In this document: piece after piece, positions 1 through 11,400 of the stretch
Layout: the number at the start of each line of letters is the position of its first letter
Numbering within the stretch: position 1 is the stretch's first letter
Assembly (NCBI GenBank): GCA_958430865.1
Contig: CAUDNR010001791.1
Coordinates: 1 to 64,000, forward strand
DNA: 64,000 bases
Direction of reading: 5' to 3'
From: Entrophospora sp. SA101
Lineage: Eukaryota > Glomeromycota > Glomeromycetes > Entrophosporales > Entrophosporaceae
Program-made: the position numbers and the translations under genes
Notes under the pieces: model-generated
The model's input: only the letters and a program-made list of their open reading frames with translations
What the model was told of the DNA's origin: nothing
Databases searched by the model: none

Positions 1-350
1 TTGTTGATCTTTTTTTGAAATGTCTATTAAATGTGTGTAACGCCGATCTATCCATAAAAGGATTTTTATCTATGCTGCAAAAAGTGGCCATAGTTGTACT
101 ACATACCACCAGTGTAGTTCCTTCTGCATAATTTTCCAGAAAATTCTATACCACTTCAGCAACACTTTTGTCAATCACCATCTTTAATTTTCCATTGAAC
201 ACTTGCTAAAAGACCATTGTTTACTAGATGATTTCTGATATTTTCAAAATAATTTCTATAGTTGGCTTAGTCCAAAGACCTCCTAAATTTTTAAACTACT
301 TTTTCAAAAAATAGCTCAAAAAAATTATTTGTTGTATTTTTAAAACATGT

Positions 351-1071
351 ACTTTACCAGTGTTGGGAAAATTGCTGGAAATGGAACACTGGAACAAAAT
401 GAACAGACATGATTATATTCAAGTACTGGAAACAAATTTGCTGTTCTTAATTGATAAAGATTTTAATGGGCGTGGGTATTCATTTCAAGATGATAATGCT
501 CCTGTTCATACTGCTAAAGATGTTCAAGAGTGGTTGAAAACAAACAAAATTAAAATATTGAAAAATTGGCCAAGCCAATCTCCAGATATAAACCCTATTG
601 AGCATCTTTGGCATGTGCTAAAAACATGTATTAGAAGTCATCCTAACAATCTAAGAAATCTTAAAGAACTTGAGACTGCTTTAAAAGAGAAATGGAATAA
701 AATTCCTCAAAATGTTTTAATGAATTTGATTGAAAGCATGCCTAGAAGAATTCAGGCTTGTATAAAGAGCAAAGGATACCCAACTAAATATTAAAAGTAG
801 TTAAAATTTTAAATTGAAATTATTACATAGAATTTGAGTAATAAAATAAAATATTTCACATCAGAAATTTAGTGATCATCAAAGAAAAATTTTTAATCGA
901 ATTTCATTTTTATATATTTATTCGAGTTCTACGGAACCTAGATGCATGGAATTTTGCATAGATATTTACAAGAACCTAAACCACAATAATATAAATTTCA
1001 TTTATGTTTATTATTTACATTTTTGCGCAATTAACAAAAACAAGTGTTCTGAAACTTTTGTCCAGGTACTG
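351..1071 (+). mobile_element. 3' half of a Tc1/mariner-like transposon
   Basis: The stretch holds the C-terminal half of a transposase followed by an end that looks like a Tc1-type terminus. Read inward from position 1071 it begins cagtacctggacaaaagt and it is followed by TA (1072-1073), the usual target dinucleotide. No matching left terminus or N-terminal transposase half was found between 1 and 350, so the copy is 5'-truncated or the left part lies outside the window. Positions 1-350 hold no gene I recognise. Confidence 0.75.
360..794 (+). pseudogene. Tc1/mariner transposase, C-terminal fragment
   Basis: This 144-codon open frame encodes the second half of a DDE transposase catalytic domain. 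The second aspartate lies in FQDDNAPVHTA and the glutamate in SPDINPIEHLW. I count 35 residues between that Asp and the Glu, against 34 in classical Tc1. The helix-turn-helix DNA-binding region and the first catalytic Asp are absent, so the fragment cannot be an autonomous transposase. The annotated Met is only the first Met in the frame and not a native start. The reading frame is otherwise intact to its stop, which suggests a fairly recent insertion. Confidence 0.8.
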
Positions 1072-1255
1072 TACATATATACGTAATATATCACTTTGGA
1101 AGCTTCATAGATCTTGCTTTTAACACTTCAATCAACTGCTATATAGCTATGAATAATTGATAAAACATTCATCAAGTATAACAATTTATAAGGGCTTTTA
1201 TTTACATATTTAATAAGTACAGATTATACTAGGTTTGTTTGTTATATTCACTCTT

Positions 1256-1530
1256 ATTAATTCCGATGTATATAAGATCTAGATGATTGTGTAACAATTT
1301 TATATATTAATCATAAGCACAGATTATTAATTCCGATGTATATAAGATCTAGATGATCACGTAACAATATATTAATAAATAATATTAATAATAAGCATAG
1401 ATTATACTTGTAAAAACCAAGGTTTGTTTGTTATATTCATTCTCATTAATTCCGATGTATATAAGATCTAGATGATCGCGTAACAATATATTAATAAATA
1501 ATATTAATAATAAGCACAGATTGTACTTGT
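1256..1530. repeat. Degenerate tandem repeat
   Basis: Three copies of a module starting attaattccgatgtatataa begin at 1256, 1326 and 1445. Copies 2 and 3 are 119 bases apart and share the downstream tract with ataataagca and acttgtaaaa. Copy 1 is shorter (70 bases). There is no coding content. Origin unknown. Confidence 0.7.
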
Positions 1531-1650
1531 AAAAAACCAAGATTTGTTTTTATATACAAGCTAGTAATAGGCTACTTAACTTTTAAGCATTTCTATTATA
1601 GTGTTGCCATGATAGTTTCATTTCATTAATATTATAATAAATTAAGAGAA

Positions 1651-1768
1651 TTGTTATTCGCACCCTCCCGTGACTAAGACAAAGATGAACCAATAAAATC
1701 ATCACATTTAAAGCCATTCATTGGTCACATTAATACACTTAGTCACGAGAGGGGTGCGAATAACAACT
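1651..1768. mobile_element. Short inverted-repeat element (MITE-like)
   Basis: Left arm ttgttattcgcacc...gtgactaag (1651-1679) is matched in inverse orientation by cttagtcacga...ggtgcgaataacaac (about 1738-1767). The arms are about 28 bases with few mismatches and enclose about 60 bases without coding potential. The whole could fold into a hairpin. Target duplication is not certain; AT-rich sequence (attaa) lies on both sides. Confidence 0.7.
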
Positions 1769-2215
1769 CCCTAAATTAATAACCTATAAATAATTATAAA
1801 TCAGTCTCTTATAATTAAAGTCATATTTTTTCTAACACAACCTTTCAAGTAGTTATAAGTGACTTTGTAGGGAACAATTTGGCTCAATTGTTGCCGCTGA
1901 ATTTGTTTTAGTCTGCATACTAGTTGGAAGAAAATCTTAAAATAAGTGTGAAGAAAAGAAACGCTTCTGACCTAGCATAGAATAACCAATATTTAAGCTA
2001 ACCTTTTCTTTTAACTGTTGTTAGAAAGTTCTAGTCTGGCTCTAAAATTTTTATCATGGTTGAAAATCGCTTGTTATATGAAAAATGGAGATTTTTTTTT
2101 TGAAGTGGACGATAATAATTTTATTCGTGTAACGTTTGCCCCATTTTTTTATAGAACTAAAATTTTTGTATGATATGATCGACGAAAATCATTACCAATT
2201 ATACGAATGTCCACC

Positions 2216-3331
2216 ATGCTTAGAAATTCTATGTTGGACTGATTTTTAAATTAAAATTTTTTTTTGTTGGTTTATTATGGCCTCACTCATTTCGTCAAGT
2301 TTGTTACAAAGAAGACTTTTATCAACTTCAAAAGTATATATATAGAGTAACATTCCTTCATAGAAATAATTTAATATGCAATGATTAATTATGTTTGCTT
2401 TGTAGTTTGCCAGAGGATTTGCTTCCCCCGCAAGTTCAAATCCTATCAAGGTAGATATAATTTTTTTTTATTAAATATTATTCATGGAGTAATAATTGAA
2501 TTCTTTTTTTTTGAACTAGGTTCCATTAATTCTTTATGGTATTGATGGGAGATATGCTACAGCTTTATATACAGCAGCATTAAAAAAAAACCATCTTAAT
2601 GATGTTGAAAAAGAGCTTCATCATATTAAGGATTTAATTGAGAAAGATCAAAATATTAATAATTTTTTGGGGGATCCATCTTTGAGTAAAAATAAAAAAG
2701 AACAAGGAATCCAAAAGGTTTTAAGTCACCAGAAATATTCTGATGTTACAATAAATTTTTTTAAAGTTTTAGCAGAAAATAATAGGCTCAATGAAACATC
2801 CAAAATTATCGAAGCATTTAATTTAATAATGACTGCTCATAGAGGAGAGGTTCCTGTTAATATAATTACTGCAAAAGTATTGGTTTTTTTTAATTACAAA
2901 ATTTAATTATAATTTATAATTTAATTGATTAATTAATTGACTTTTTATTTTTATTAGGAAATTGAATCCAAAATTTTAAATCAATTAAAAACTCAACTTG
3001 CTAAAAGTAAATTTGTTAATCCCAATCAAAAATTAATCGTTAAAAATAAAGTAAGGTTTATTTAATAATATTTAATATTCTTGTTAAATTATTAATTGTT
3101 AATTGTTTAATTACTTATTAGGTTAACCCTTCAATTCTTGGTGGTTTGATTATTGAATTTGGAGATGATAAAACAATTGATTTATCAGTTGCATCAAAAT
3201 TTTCAAAATTAAACAAAATATTAACTGGTAAAATCCTATTTTTTTAAACATTGATTTTATATTTTAATTAATTATTAATTTAATATTAACTGTGTATATA
3301 TATTTATTTATATATAAAAGATGCTATATAA
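2216..3331 (+). CDS. ATP5: ATP synthase subunit 5 / OSCP (delta-type stalk subunit)
   Basis: The product belongs to the OSCP/delta family, the peripheral stalk subunit that links the F1 head to the stator of mitochondrial ATP synthase. Exons in one consistent frame are 2406-2450, 2520-2876, 2958-3050, 3122-3227 and a final 11-base exon 3321-3331. They encode the family features IKVPLILYGIDGRYATALY, GDPSLSKNKK, FKVLAENNRL and a C-terminal GGLIIEFGDDKTIDLS. Splicing at 3227/3321 gives the natural ending ...KILTDAI. Reading through the last intron would give GKILFF instead. The first exon (mitochondrial presequence) is uncertain. A Met at 2216 opening MLRNS is a candidate, spliced either to the acceptor at 2405 or to the AG at 2412. 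No lesion is seen in the body of the gene. Confidence 0.85.
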
Positions 3332-3508
3332 ATAATAAACTATTTATTGTCATTAATAAAAGCTTGCAACATTTACTAATAAATAAAAATCCAATTTTTA
3401 AAAAAATAGAGTTATTTGTAATTTTACAAAAAAAAATGTTTTCTGACAATTTTTCACATGGTCTTTTTTATTTAATGGTTGCAACAATATTGTGCTTTTA
3501 TTACTAGT

Positions 3509-4430
3509 TGGCCTCATATTCTTCAAGGTTAAATTTGGTTTATAAAATTTTTTATTAAATTTGATATATGTATTGTTATCATTTTATTACAAAATCAAAA
3601 AGATCCACCTGATGCAATTTTAGGCTTATAAAAAAGATACCAATCCCAAAAACATGAATTTGGGAGTTGGTGCCAATAGAGATGACCATATGTTTTGAAT
3701 TCTGTCAGAAAGGTTCAATTAAATTAAATTAAAATATTTAATCTCCATTGATGAAATTAACATGTAAAAAAAAATTGATTTATTATTTATTATTTTAAAG
3801 GAGAAAAAAATTACTTGATAAGGATATCTTCATATTACCAGTCTTTCTAGTTTACTAAAGGTGCAGCTCTTTTGGCTTACAGTAAAGATTCTGAACCTTT
3901 AAAAATGGATTAGTAAGCTGATGAACTTTTGCTAATAAAAGGTTTCTTTTTAATAAGTATAATTAACTAAAACGCATTTTCTTTATAGATTTCAATCACT
4001 CAATCAATTTCAGGAACAGGAGGAGCTCTTAAAATTAGAGGAGTGTTTTTATCTAGATATTATCCATATGTTAAAAAAATCTATTCACCTAAACCAACAT
4101 GGGGCAATCATAATGCTGTATTTAAAGATTCCAGTTTAGAAATAGATTTGATTTTAATGGATTGCTAGGTATTAATTAATTAATCAATAATAATATGTTT
4201 CTTTATTGTTTTTTGTTGATTATTTAATTATTACTACTAATAATAATAACATGTATGATTAGTACGCACAAAAAACTCAACCTTTTTGTTACATGCCTGT
4301 GCACATAATCCAACAGGAGTAGATCCAACCCAACAACAATGGTAAAATTATAAAATTGCCTAAACTATATGGAACATGCTGCAACAAAATCAGACAAAGT
4401 GAACATTGGTGTTACCAAAGATTTCAGGTG
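3509..4430 (+). pseudogene. Decayed mitochondrial-type aspartate aminotransferase
   Basis: Pieces of a class I PLP-dependent aspartate aminotransferase follow one another in the correct order but in broken frames. They are PPDAILGL (about 3603), NLGVGANRDDH (about 3658), KGAALLAYSKDSEPL (about 3857), ISITQSISGTGGALKIRG with PKPTWGNHNAVF (3990-4130), and HACAHNPTGVDPTQQQW (about 4288-4340). Stops and frameshifts separate them: TAA after AILGL, TGA after DDHMF, a stop before KGAA, and TAG after LILMDC. Intron-like spacers between pieces suggest decay of an intron-containing gene and not a retrocopy. The lysine-bearing C-terminal half is missing, with similarity fading near 4430. It lies immediately downstream of ATP5. 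Confidence 0.8.
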
Positions 4431-4689
4431 TTTGTTTAATAATAATTTCCGCGAATATGTATTATTATGCTTTATTTTCAAAACTATCATTAATATTAAA
4501 CAAAGGCCCTAAATAAATCCATAAAAAAATTAAAAAAAATAAAAATATAAATAAGGGAAAATAATTATACACGGGATTAGTATGAAGACTAGCGCTTTTA
4601 TTATTTCATTGTTAAAGATAGGTTTATTATTATTATAAACTTGTATCATAAATTGTGTCAGGATTGATGGAAATCTTTTATTAATAAGC

Positions 4690-5053
4690 AGAATGCCTTT
4701 GATATTCTGTGCAAGAGAATAACAAATAGTAATGGTGACAGTACAGTTGTTGCATTTGGTGATGGTAAATTCTCATCAACATCATGTGGGCATGCTCTAA
4801 CCCTGTAAAAGAATTTCGCCGAGAGTTTTCTAGACACTGCAAGGTGGTGAATTCTGTACTTCCTCAGTCTATTCTTTGTGTGGTGGGTGGTTTGATAAGC
4901 ATCAAAAAATTCTGGTCTGTCAGAGTCTGCAAATCAGTCTGTCTGACACATTGGAATCGAGATGTTAATGCTGCCTGTAACATAAGGAACATTTTTTTGC
5001 ACACAAACACTTATGGAGAGAGACCTGATCCATTTATAAGGGGGACTTACTGA
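4690..5053 (+). pseudogene. Relic of a Fanzor/TnpB-like nuclease C-terminus
   Basis: A first frame (about 4690-4790) reads NAFDILCKR...VVAFGDGKFSSTSCGH. A second frame (4784-5053) continues with NPVKEFRREFSRHCKVV and ends with LTHWNRDVNAACNIRNIF...GERPDPF. Between them a third frame gives FCTSSVYSLCGGWFD followed by ILVCQ, which looks like a broken Cys zinc ribbon. The order (GDGxFSSTxxGH, basic segment, Cys ribbon, WNRDVNAAxNI) is that of the RuvC-like C-terminus of Fanzor and IS607-type TnpB proteins, where the Asp in RDVNAA is the last catalytic acid. At least two frameshifts show it is dead. The N-terminal two thirds were not found upstream. Family assignment rests on motif recall only. 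Confidence 0.6.
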
Positions 5054-5461
5054 CCTCTCTGCTGCCATTTTAACTGTGGCAGGATATGTCTAGCTGGTGG
5101 CAGCAGCAGCAATGATGACTTTCTATGAAGCCACAATTAGCTATAGGGAGGATTTGGATCCTCCTGATTTAGTTGTAATAAGGTTTACTCGTTATAGACC
5201 TCATAAAATTTTATAAAAGAAAAATAAACTACATAAATGTAGCTCAGGCTTTAATTCCTCAGTTTATTTTTCTTTTCATATTTCTTCAAACAGTGTCAAT
5301 TTTTTTGTATTGTCTAATAAATAAAAATTATTGGATGTAATTTTATTATTGTATGAATAAAAAATAAAAAAAAATAATTAATATGTAAAACTCTATATAC
5401 ATGAATAAATAAAATTCTAATTGTTTTAAAAATAAACACTATTACAAAAAATAATAATCAA
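5054..5461. other. Intergenic, no gene seen
   Basis: AT-rich sequence between the Fanzor-like relic and the 3' end of the giant minus-strand gene. It may include the end of the mobile element that carried the relic, but no terminal repeat was recognised. Confidence 0.5.
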
Positions 5462-8400
5462 TCAATTTGAAATTGCAGATGGTGGAATTATTATCATATT
5501 TTTATGAAGTTCCTTTAAAGTCTCAAGCATTGGATTTCGATATGGAAAAAATGATATAAAATAATTTAATGCTGCAACCTATTTGAAAAAAAAATTTTTT
5601 AAATAAATTAATAAATTACAATTAAAAAAATCAATCGTTATTTATTACATACCCATTTTGCTAATTCTGGTGACCATACTCCTTGTTCATTATTTGATGT
5701 ATGGTTAGCATGTGATCTTTTAAGGTATAAAGGCCCATGCTTCTGGAAAATATTATTACTTAATATTGTCCTGATGATATTTAATATTGTTAATATGCAT
5801 AAGGGATTGACAAATAAATAAAAAAAGATTTATACAAATATACGAACCCGAAAAGTAAACCAGCAAGTTGAAACCAATTTTCGCCAGTTTTAATAGTGGC
5901 ATAATATACTAACTGATCTACAATAAAAAAATACTGAAACTCTAGATCTACCATTTTTCTTTTCACAATCTATTATTATTATATTATTATTTTAATTTAA
6001 ACCAAAGAATATTAAAAACTATTTGAATTCCATTCAAATTCATTCATACCTCATCAGGTTTTTGTTTTAATAAATCAAAGAGTTGTATGTTCCTATTAAA
6101 ATCACTTAAGAAACAAACAGTATGATTTTCTAAAACACTAAATGCGTATGACACTTTGTAACCAGATGCCAACTATTAAATATATAAAACATTAAAATTG
6201 ATTTTTTAATTGGTTTTGAACATTCATGCATGCAAAGGTTTTTAAAGATTAAAGATAAAAACCTGAAAGTTTGATATATATCCAAAACTTATTCTTAACG
6301 GTATCCAATAATTTTCTGAAGGTCTATTTCGATTATAAACTGTCATATTTTCTTGAATATATTTTTCCTAAAGAGGCAAAAAAAAATAAAAAAAAGTACA
6401 ATTGATATAAACATTGTGACTTAATAATACTTACTCTTCTGACACTTTCTATATTTTTAGCTAAACTCTTTAGATTTGGGCGAACAATAACATTGTGAGA
6501 AGACTTTGGATCTACTTTCTTTTTGTTATTTGAAAATTCCAAAGTAAAATACATTGTATCATTAACAATTTCATATTCCAAAGGAGAATCTAATAAATTT
6601 GTAATTGTTATTTCACGATATTCTGGATCAAAATTAATAATCCATTCATCTTCATCTTTGTTATCAGATTCATTATGATGAATTTTACCTTGATGGATAA
6701 TAAATTAAAATAAATAATTTTTATTATTATTTTAATAATAGCACTTTCTATTAATAATGATTTTTGAATATCCTCCTACCCATCAAAGCTTCCATCTCAC
6801 AATAAGTAACTTGTAAAGAAGGCATCCTACACTCAGCCTTTAACATTATTATTTTTTGGAAATCTTTTACAAGCCTGCAATTTACGTAAATTTCAATGTT
6901 TTTTTCTTCGACCAAATTGGTATCTCTTTGTTCTCCACATTGAAGTGATTCTTGTATTGTTTGAGAAGGAAGTGGTCTTACACAGATATAAACTCTAACA
7001 TTACTTTCAGGCTCAACTGTTAGTGTTTTGAACAACTTTGCAGACATTCTTGAAGTTGAAAAAACTATTTCTGTTGGATCATCATAATCAAGATTTGTTT
7101 GAAACTACAAAAAAGAAAAGTCTCAGAAGAAAATGTACATAATAATTAATATAGTTAATCATAAATCATTACCGTGAATTCTAAAGGAACACTTTCTCTA
7201 TTATAAATGACCATGCTACGTGCAGTGTATTCAGTTCCATAAAAAAGATTAAGCATTTCAATCCATGATTGACTAATATCTACTCCATTCACATATACAT
7301 CAAAAACGTTATTATTTTCCAATGATACATTGACTCCTCTTTTTATATTTTGTCTTGCTACAATCTCCATCATTACGCGTATAGTTTTTGTATCCGAAGG
7401 ATTGCTCATATTTTTAATAATCACATAAGTCGAATATACATTCCTTGTATTTGTTAAAAAACTCAGTGTAATAGTGTGGACATTGTTATATTGACGATGA
7501 TGTTCTCCTGTTGATGACTCTAATGTGCCTTCAATTCGACTTATATTAAGCCAATTCTTATCATTTGCAAAGACAGTTTTAATATGATATGAAATTTTTT
7601 CGTGCGTAGAATTTTCAAGGGTCAGTTTTTTTGTTATTGTTGGTGAACCTAGATCCTGTTGCCCAAGATCCAATTCATACCTGCCACCAATTTCAGTAAC
7701 TTCGCCAATTCTTTTACAACCGCGTAGAATTATAAAAGGCAAACTTGGAGAATGGTCCAAGTGTTGAAGTGATTTATCCAATGAATTTGCCAAGAGTTTA
7801 AGAACTGTATCATTATTTTGTTCAGATATAGTCTCGGCTCCTTCTTCAACCCAATGTTCCTTCTTTACTTTTGAGCGATGCTCCCTTGTATCAGATTCAA
7901 TTTTAACAACAATTGTTTTCTTTTGTTCAGATAATGATTTTAAATCAATTATGTGGATTTTTATATCCTCAGAAACAACAGCTGAAGTATCAACAAGTTC
8001 GATACCCAATATAAGCTTTTGTTTAGCCTCAACAACTCCACAATTATTTTCATCTAAAGGAAATATATTAATAATATCGTTCACAGAAAGCTCCATTGGA
8101 CCTTCAACTTGCACCTTAAAATAAAGCGGAAGCTTGCTAGAAATGTTTGTAATAATAAGATGGTCTCTCTGAATTAAATCTTCTTCAGTACTGTAACTAT
8201 CTAAAGAATCATCTTGTGATAGTTGTGTCTTGCTTCCAATACCTGGAAATGATCTATTGGTTCCTTTAATAATTTCATTATTAAGTTCGTTATCTGAAGA
8301 AATCCATTCAGTTTTAAAAAATAGTTTTTTGGGTGAAATAGTAAAAATAACAGATTCAGCAATTACACCACGTATAGTTATAGTTTTTTCAATCCTCTGT

Positions 8401-11400
8401 GTTTTATCATCTTCATTATTTGCCTGCTTAGTAGCAACCCATAATTTGCCAAAAGTAACACCGTCTTGATTTGTTAAATATAATGATTCACGAGGAATTC
8501 TTTTGGTTTCAATAGGATAAGCACGCACTCTTACTTCTATTGAGCCATGTGCACAAATTGAAACTCCTCCGACTAATGGTGTATTAGAAAATCTTGAAAG
8601 AATTTCAATTTTAAGAAAACTTGAAATATCAGGCGCTAGCTCGGCACCAATCTCAAAGCGAATATCTTGGTCTGTTATATTGAAAATTGTAAACCATTCA
8701 TCACAAGGATGATCAGAAAAGGAAATTGGATGATAAAGGATAGGAAGTACAAGATCGCCTTGTATCAATCTATCAAACATAAGCTCAAATGATGTAAGTG
8801 TTGCTTTAACTTTCAAAGTCATGATGTTAAGTGGATTAAACATATTCAAAATGTTTACAACAAATAATTGTTCGCCTGGAGCATAATTTTCAATTCTATG
8901 AGGCTTGAGAACAGCAGTAATTGTCTGATCAATGTGTGGTTCTACCTTATGTTTTAAAGAGACGACACTATGGTTTACTTCAGTTGAGCTATCATCAATA
9001 ACATCTAAAATTTCTATACAATCGGGGCTTTGCAATTCATAATTTAGAGGAATATCAGAAATATTACACAATGTGAATTGAAATTTGATGCCAGCCCAAG
9101 AATTAGAAAGTCCAATTTTTCCAAGATCTATATAGTTGATATTAATTTCACCTTTAGGCACACAAAAGGCGGCTATCAAATTGACCATTTTAACTACCAT
9201 ATCTTGGTTTTGATCATTCAAAAATAAGGTCCCTTTAACAGTAACCTTACGCCCTGTTGCTAGCGTATTTATTTCTTCTGAAGATAAAAAATTAGGCTGT
9301 GGACAACTTAAATAAAGGTGGGCCTTATTACCTGGCTTTAGCTCAATTAATTTGCCACAAATCTTAAATGGGATTTGACTTTTATCCGATACTTCATTAT
9401 CGAACATTTCAATTATTTTTACTTCACCAAAAGGAGCCCATCGAACTTGAACAGCTAAATCACTAGTTGGAAATATCTTTAAGGTCTTTGTTGTTGATTG
9501 ATTAGATATCTCAATACATTGTTCATATAATGGGACTGTTTTTGCTTGATAACCTTTTTGAATTATCGCCTTCAAATTCATTTCACAATTAGAAACATCC
9601 AAGTCAAAATTTTGTGTTTCAGAAGAGGGGCCAGCGATTGTTACTGAAATATTGTTCCATTCAATGGATGATAATTTATCATTTTCTTTGTCTAATAATG
9701 CTCTCTCCAAATTATTATTACCTTTTAATAATTGTTGATTATCTTTTGTTAAAAAGCAAAGATCTTCATTATCTACAAATAAACGAACTTCCACTTCTAC
9801 ATTTTGTCCTGTATTATTTTTATTAGTTATAATAATTTTATCTCGAAACAATCCGAATTTTGTTGAGATGACCCTAAAATTAATAATATCTGATGATTTG
9901 TCATTCGTGTTGACCTTGTTTTGAGCAATTTGTCCAAATTCAGCTAAAGAATTGACTCCATGGTCAGGGGATTCACCTGAGGTGCCTTTTAATTCCCAGC
10001 CTTCCAACGAACCTCCTGCACAATCCAGAATTATATTACCACTTAAACATTCAACTGAATAATCTAAAGGAAGACGACTTGACACATTACGAATGTCAAA
10101 AGAGCCATAAAATATTCCTCCCAACTTTTTTGTAGTTCCCAAGTTTATTAAAGTTTTTGATACTGAAAGTGTGGATAGGCCAATTAAAGAAGTAAATTTA
10201 ACTGTTTGAGTAATCACAGTATATGACTCTGTTTTGTTCTCTTGACCTTTTATATCCTGCGCAAAATTAGCGCTTGGTGAAATTGAAGGGATGCCCTCTA
10301 AAACTTGAACTGAAAATTTTATTCCACCAATCAATACTCGACATTCACCATTAGCTATTGCATTTCGATCAGACAAATTTGTAGTTCCTGTTACGGATTG
10401 CAAACTTCCTGTATTGTTGGCATTGATAGAAGAGGTCCTTCTACTAGTAGTAGGAATACCGCCAAGTAAATTAGGTTGTAGGGCCACCCAAACTGTCATC
10501 ATGGATTTTTTTTTTAGTAAAGTTTCCACAACTTGACCTTTTTCTCCGTTTTCATCAAGAAATACTGAAACTTGTAATGATAAATTACTTTGACAGGTTA
10601 TGTAAACATCATCTTCAGTAATATTTTCCACTATCAAAGGTGCTACTTGCGAAAATTTCCTGCCAGGATCCACATAACAGTATCCTAAATTTAAAACAGA
10701 TTGCCCATCATCACCAAGTGAGGGAAATCTCAAATATCGAGGATAATGTACATAGCCATGTAAAGTAAAACTAAGCTCAGAATTGGTAACACAATTATGA
10801 ATAATTAATGAATGTGCTTGATGTCCAACTGAATTTGCAATCACAGTAAAATCTACACGACGAATGTCATTTGGTGATAAACTATCAATGATTTTCTCAA
10901 AGAAAAAAAACCCTTGTTCTTTTTCTGGTATAATAATTTCATATTTCAGGGTGGTATCACTTTTATTAAATAATTTAAAATAATAATTGTGACTTTGATT
11001 AATTTCAAGCCTTCCAATATCAAGAACTTTGGGTTCCAATAATAGATTTTGAATTTCTAGCCCAATATGTTCAGATAATTGAAATTGAGGCAATTCGATA
11101 ACTGGTGATATATTGGTAAATGCTGTTGAAGTGGTATCAAACCCTTGCAAAGCAGGAGAGCTAATCAAATGAGATTGTCCCTGTTGTAACATCGACAATG
11201 ATGATGAAGAAGTAACTTTTCCTTTTCCAGGAAATTCTAAATCGACTGCTTCATTGGTTGAGTTAAAAACTGTTCCTGCATATTTGTTTTCATTATTATT
11301 ATTATTATTGCTATTATCGAATGTTTCTTCTGACAAAGCTTGCAAAAAACTAGAATGGTCATTACAAACTACAGCTTTGAAATTAACATGCTTAGTAACA

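Noticed and set aside
1..350. Possible minus-strand coding remnant at the window start
   Set aside because: Short frame pieces exist, but no family motif is recognisable and the sequence is cut by the window edge.
9614..9826. Open frames antisense or frame-shifted to the giant gene (for example 8230-8469, 11369-11614, 12219-12617)
   Set aside because: They overlap a single 2,681-codon frame with clear repeat structure, so they are shadows.
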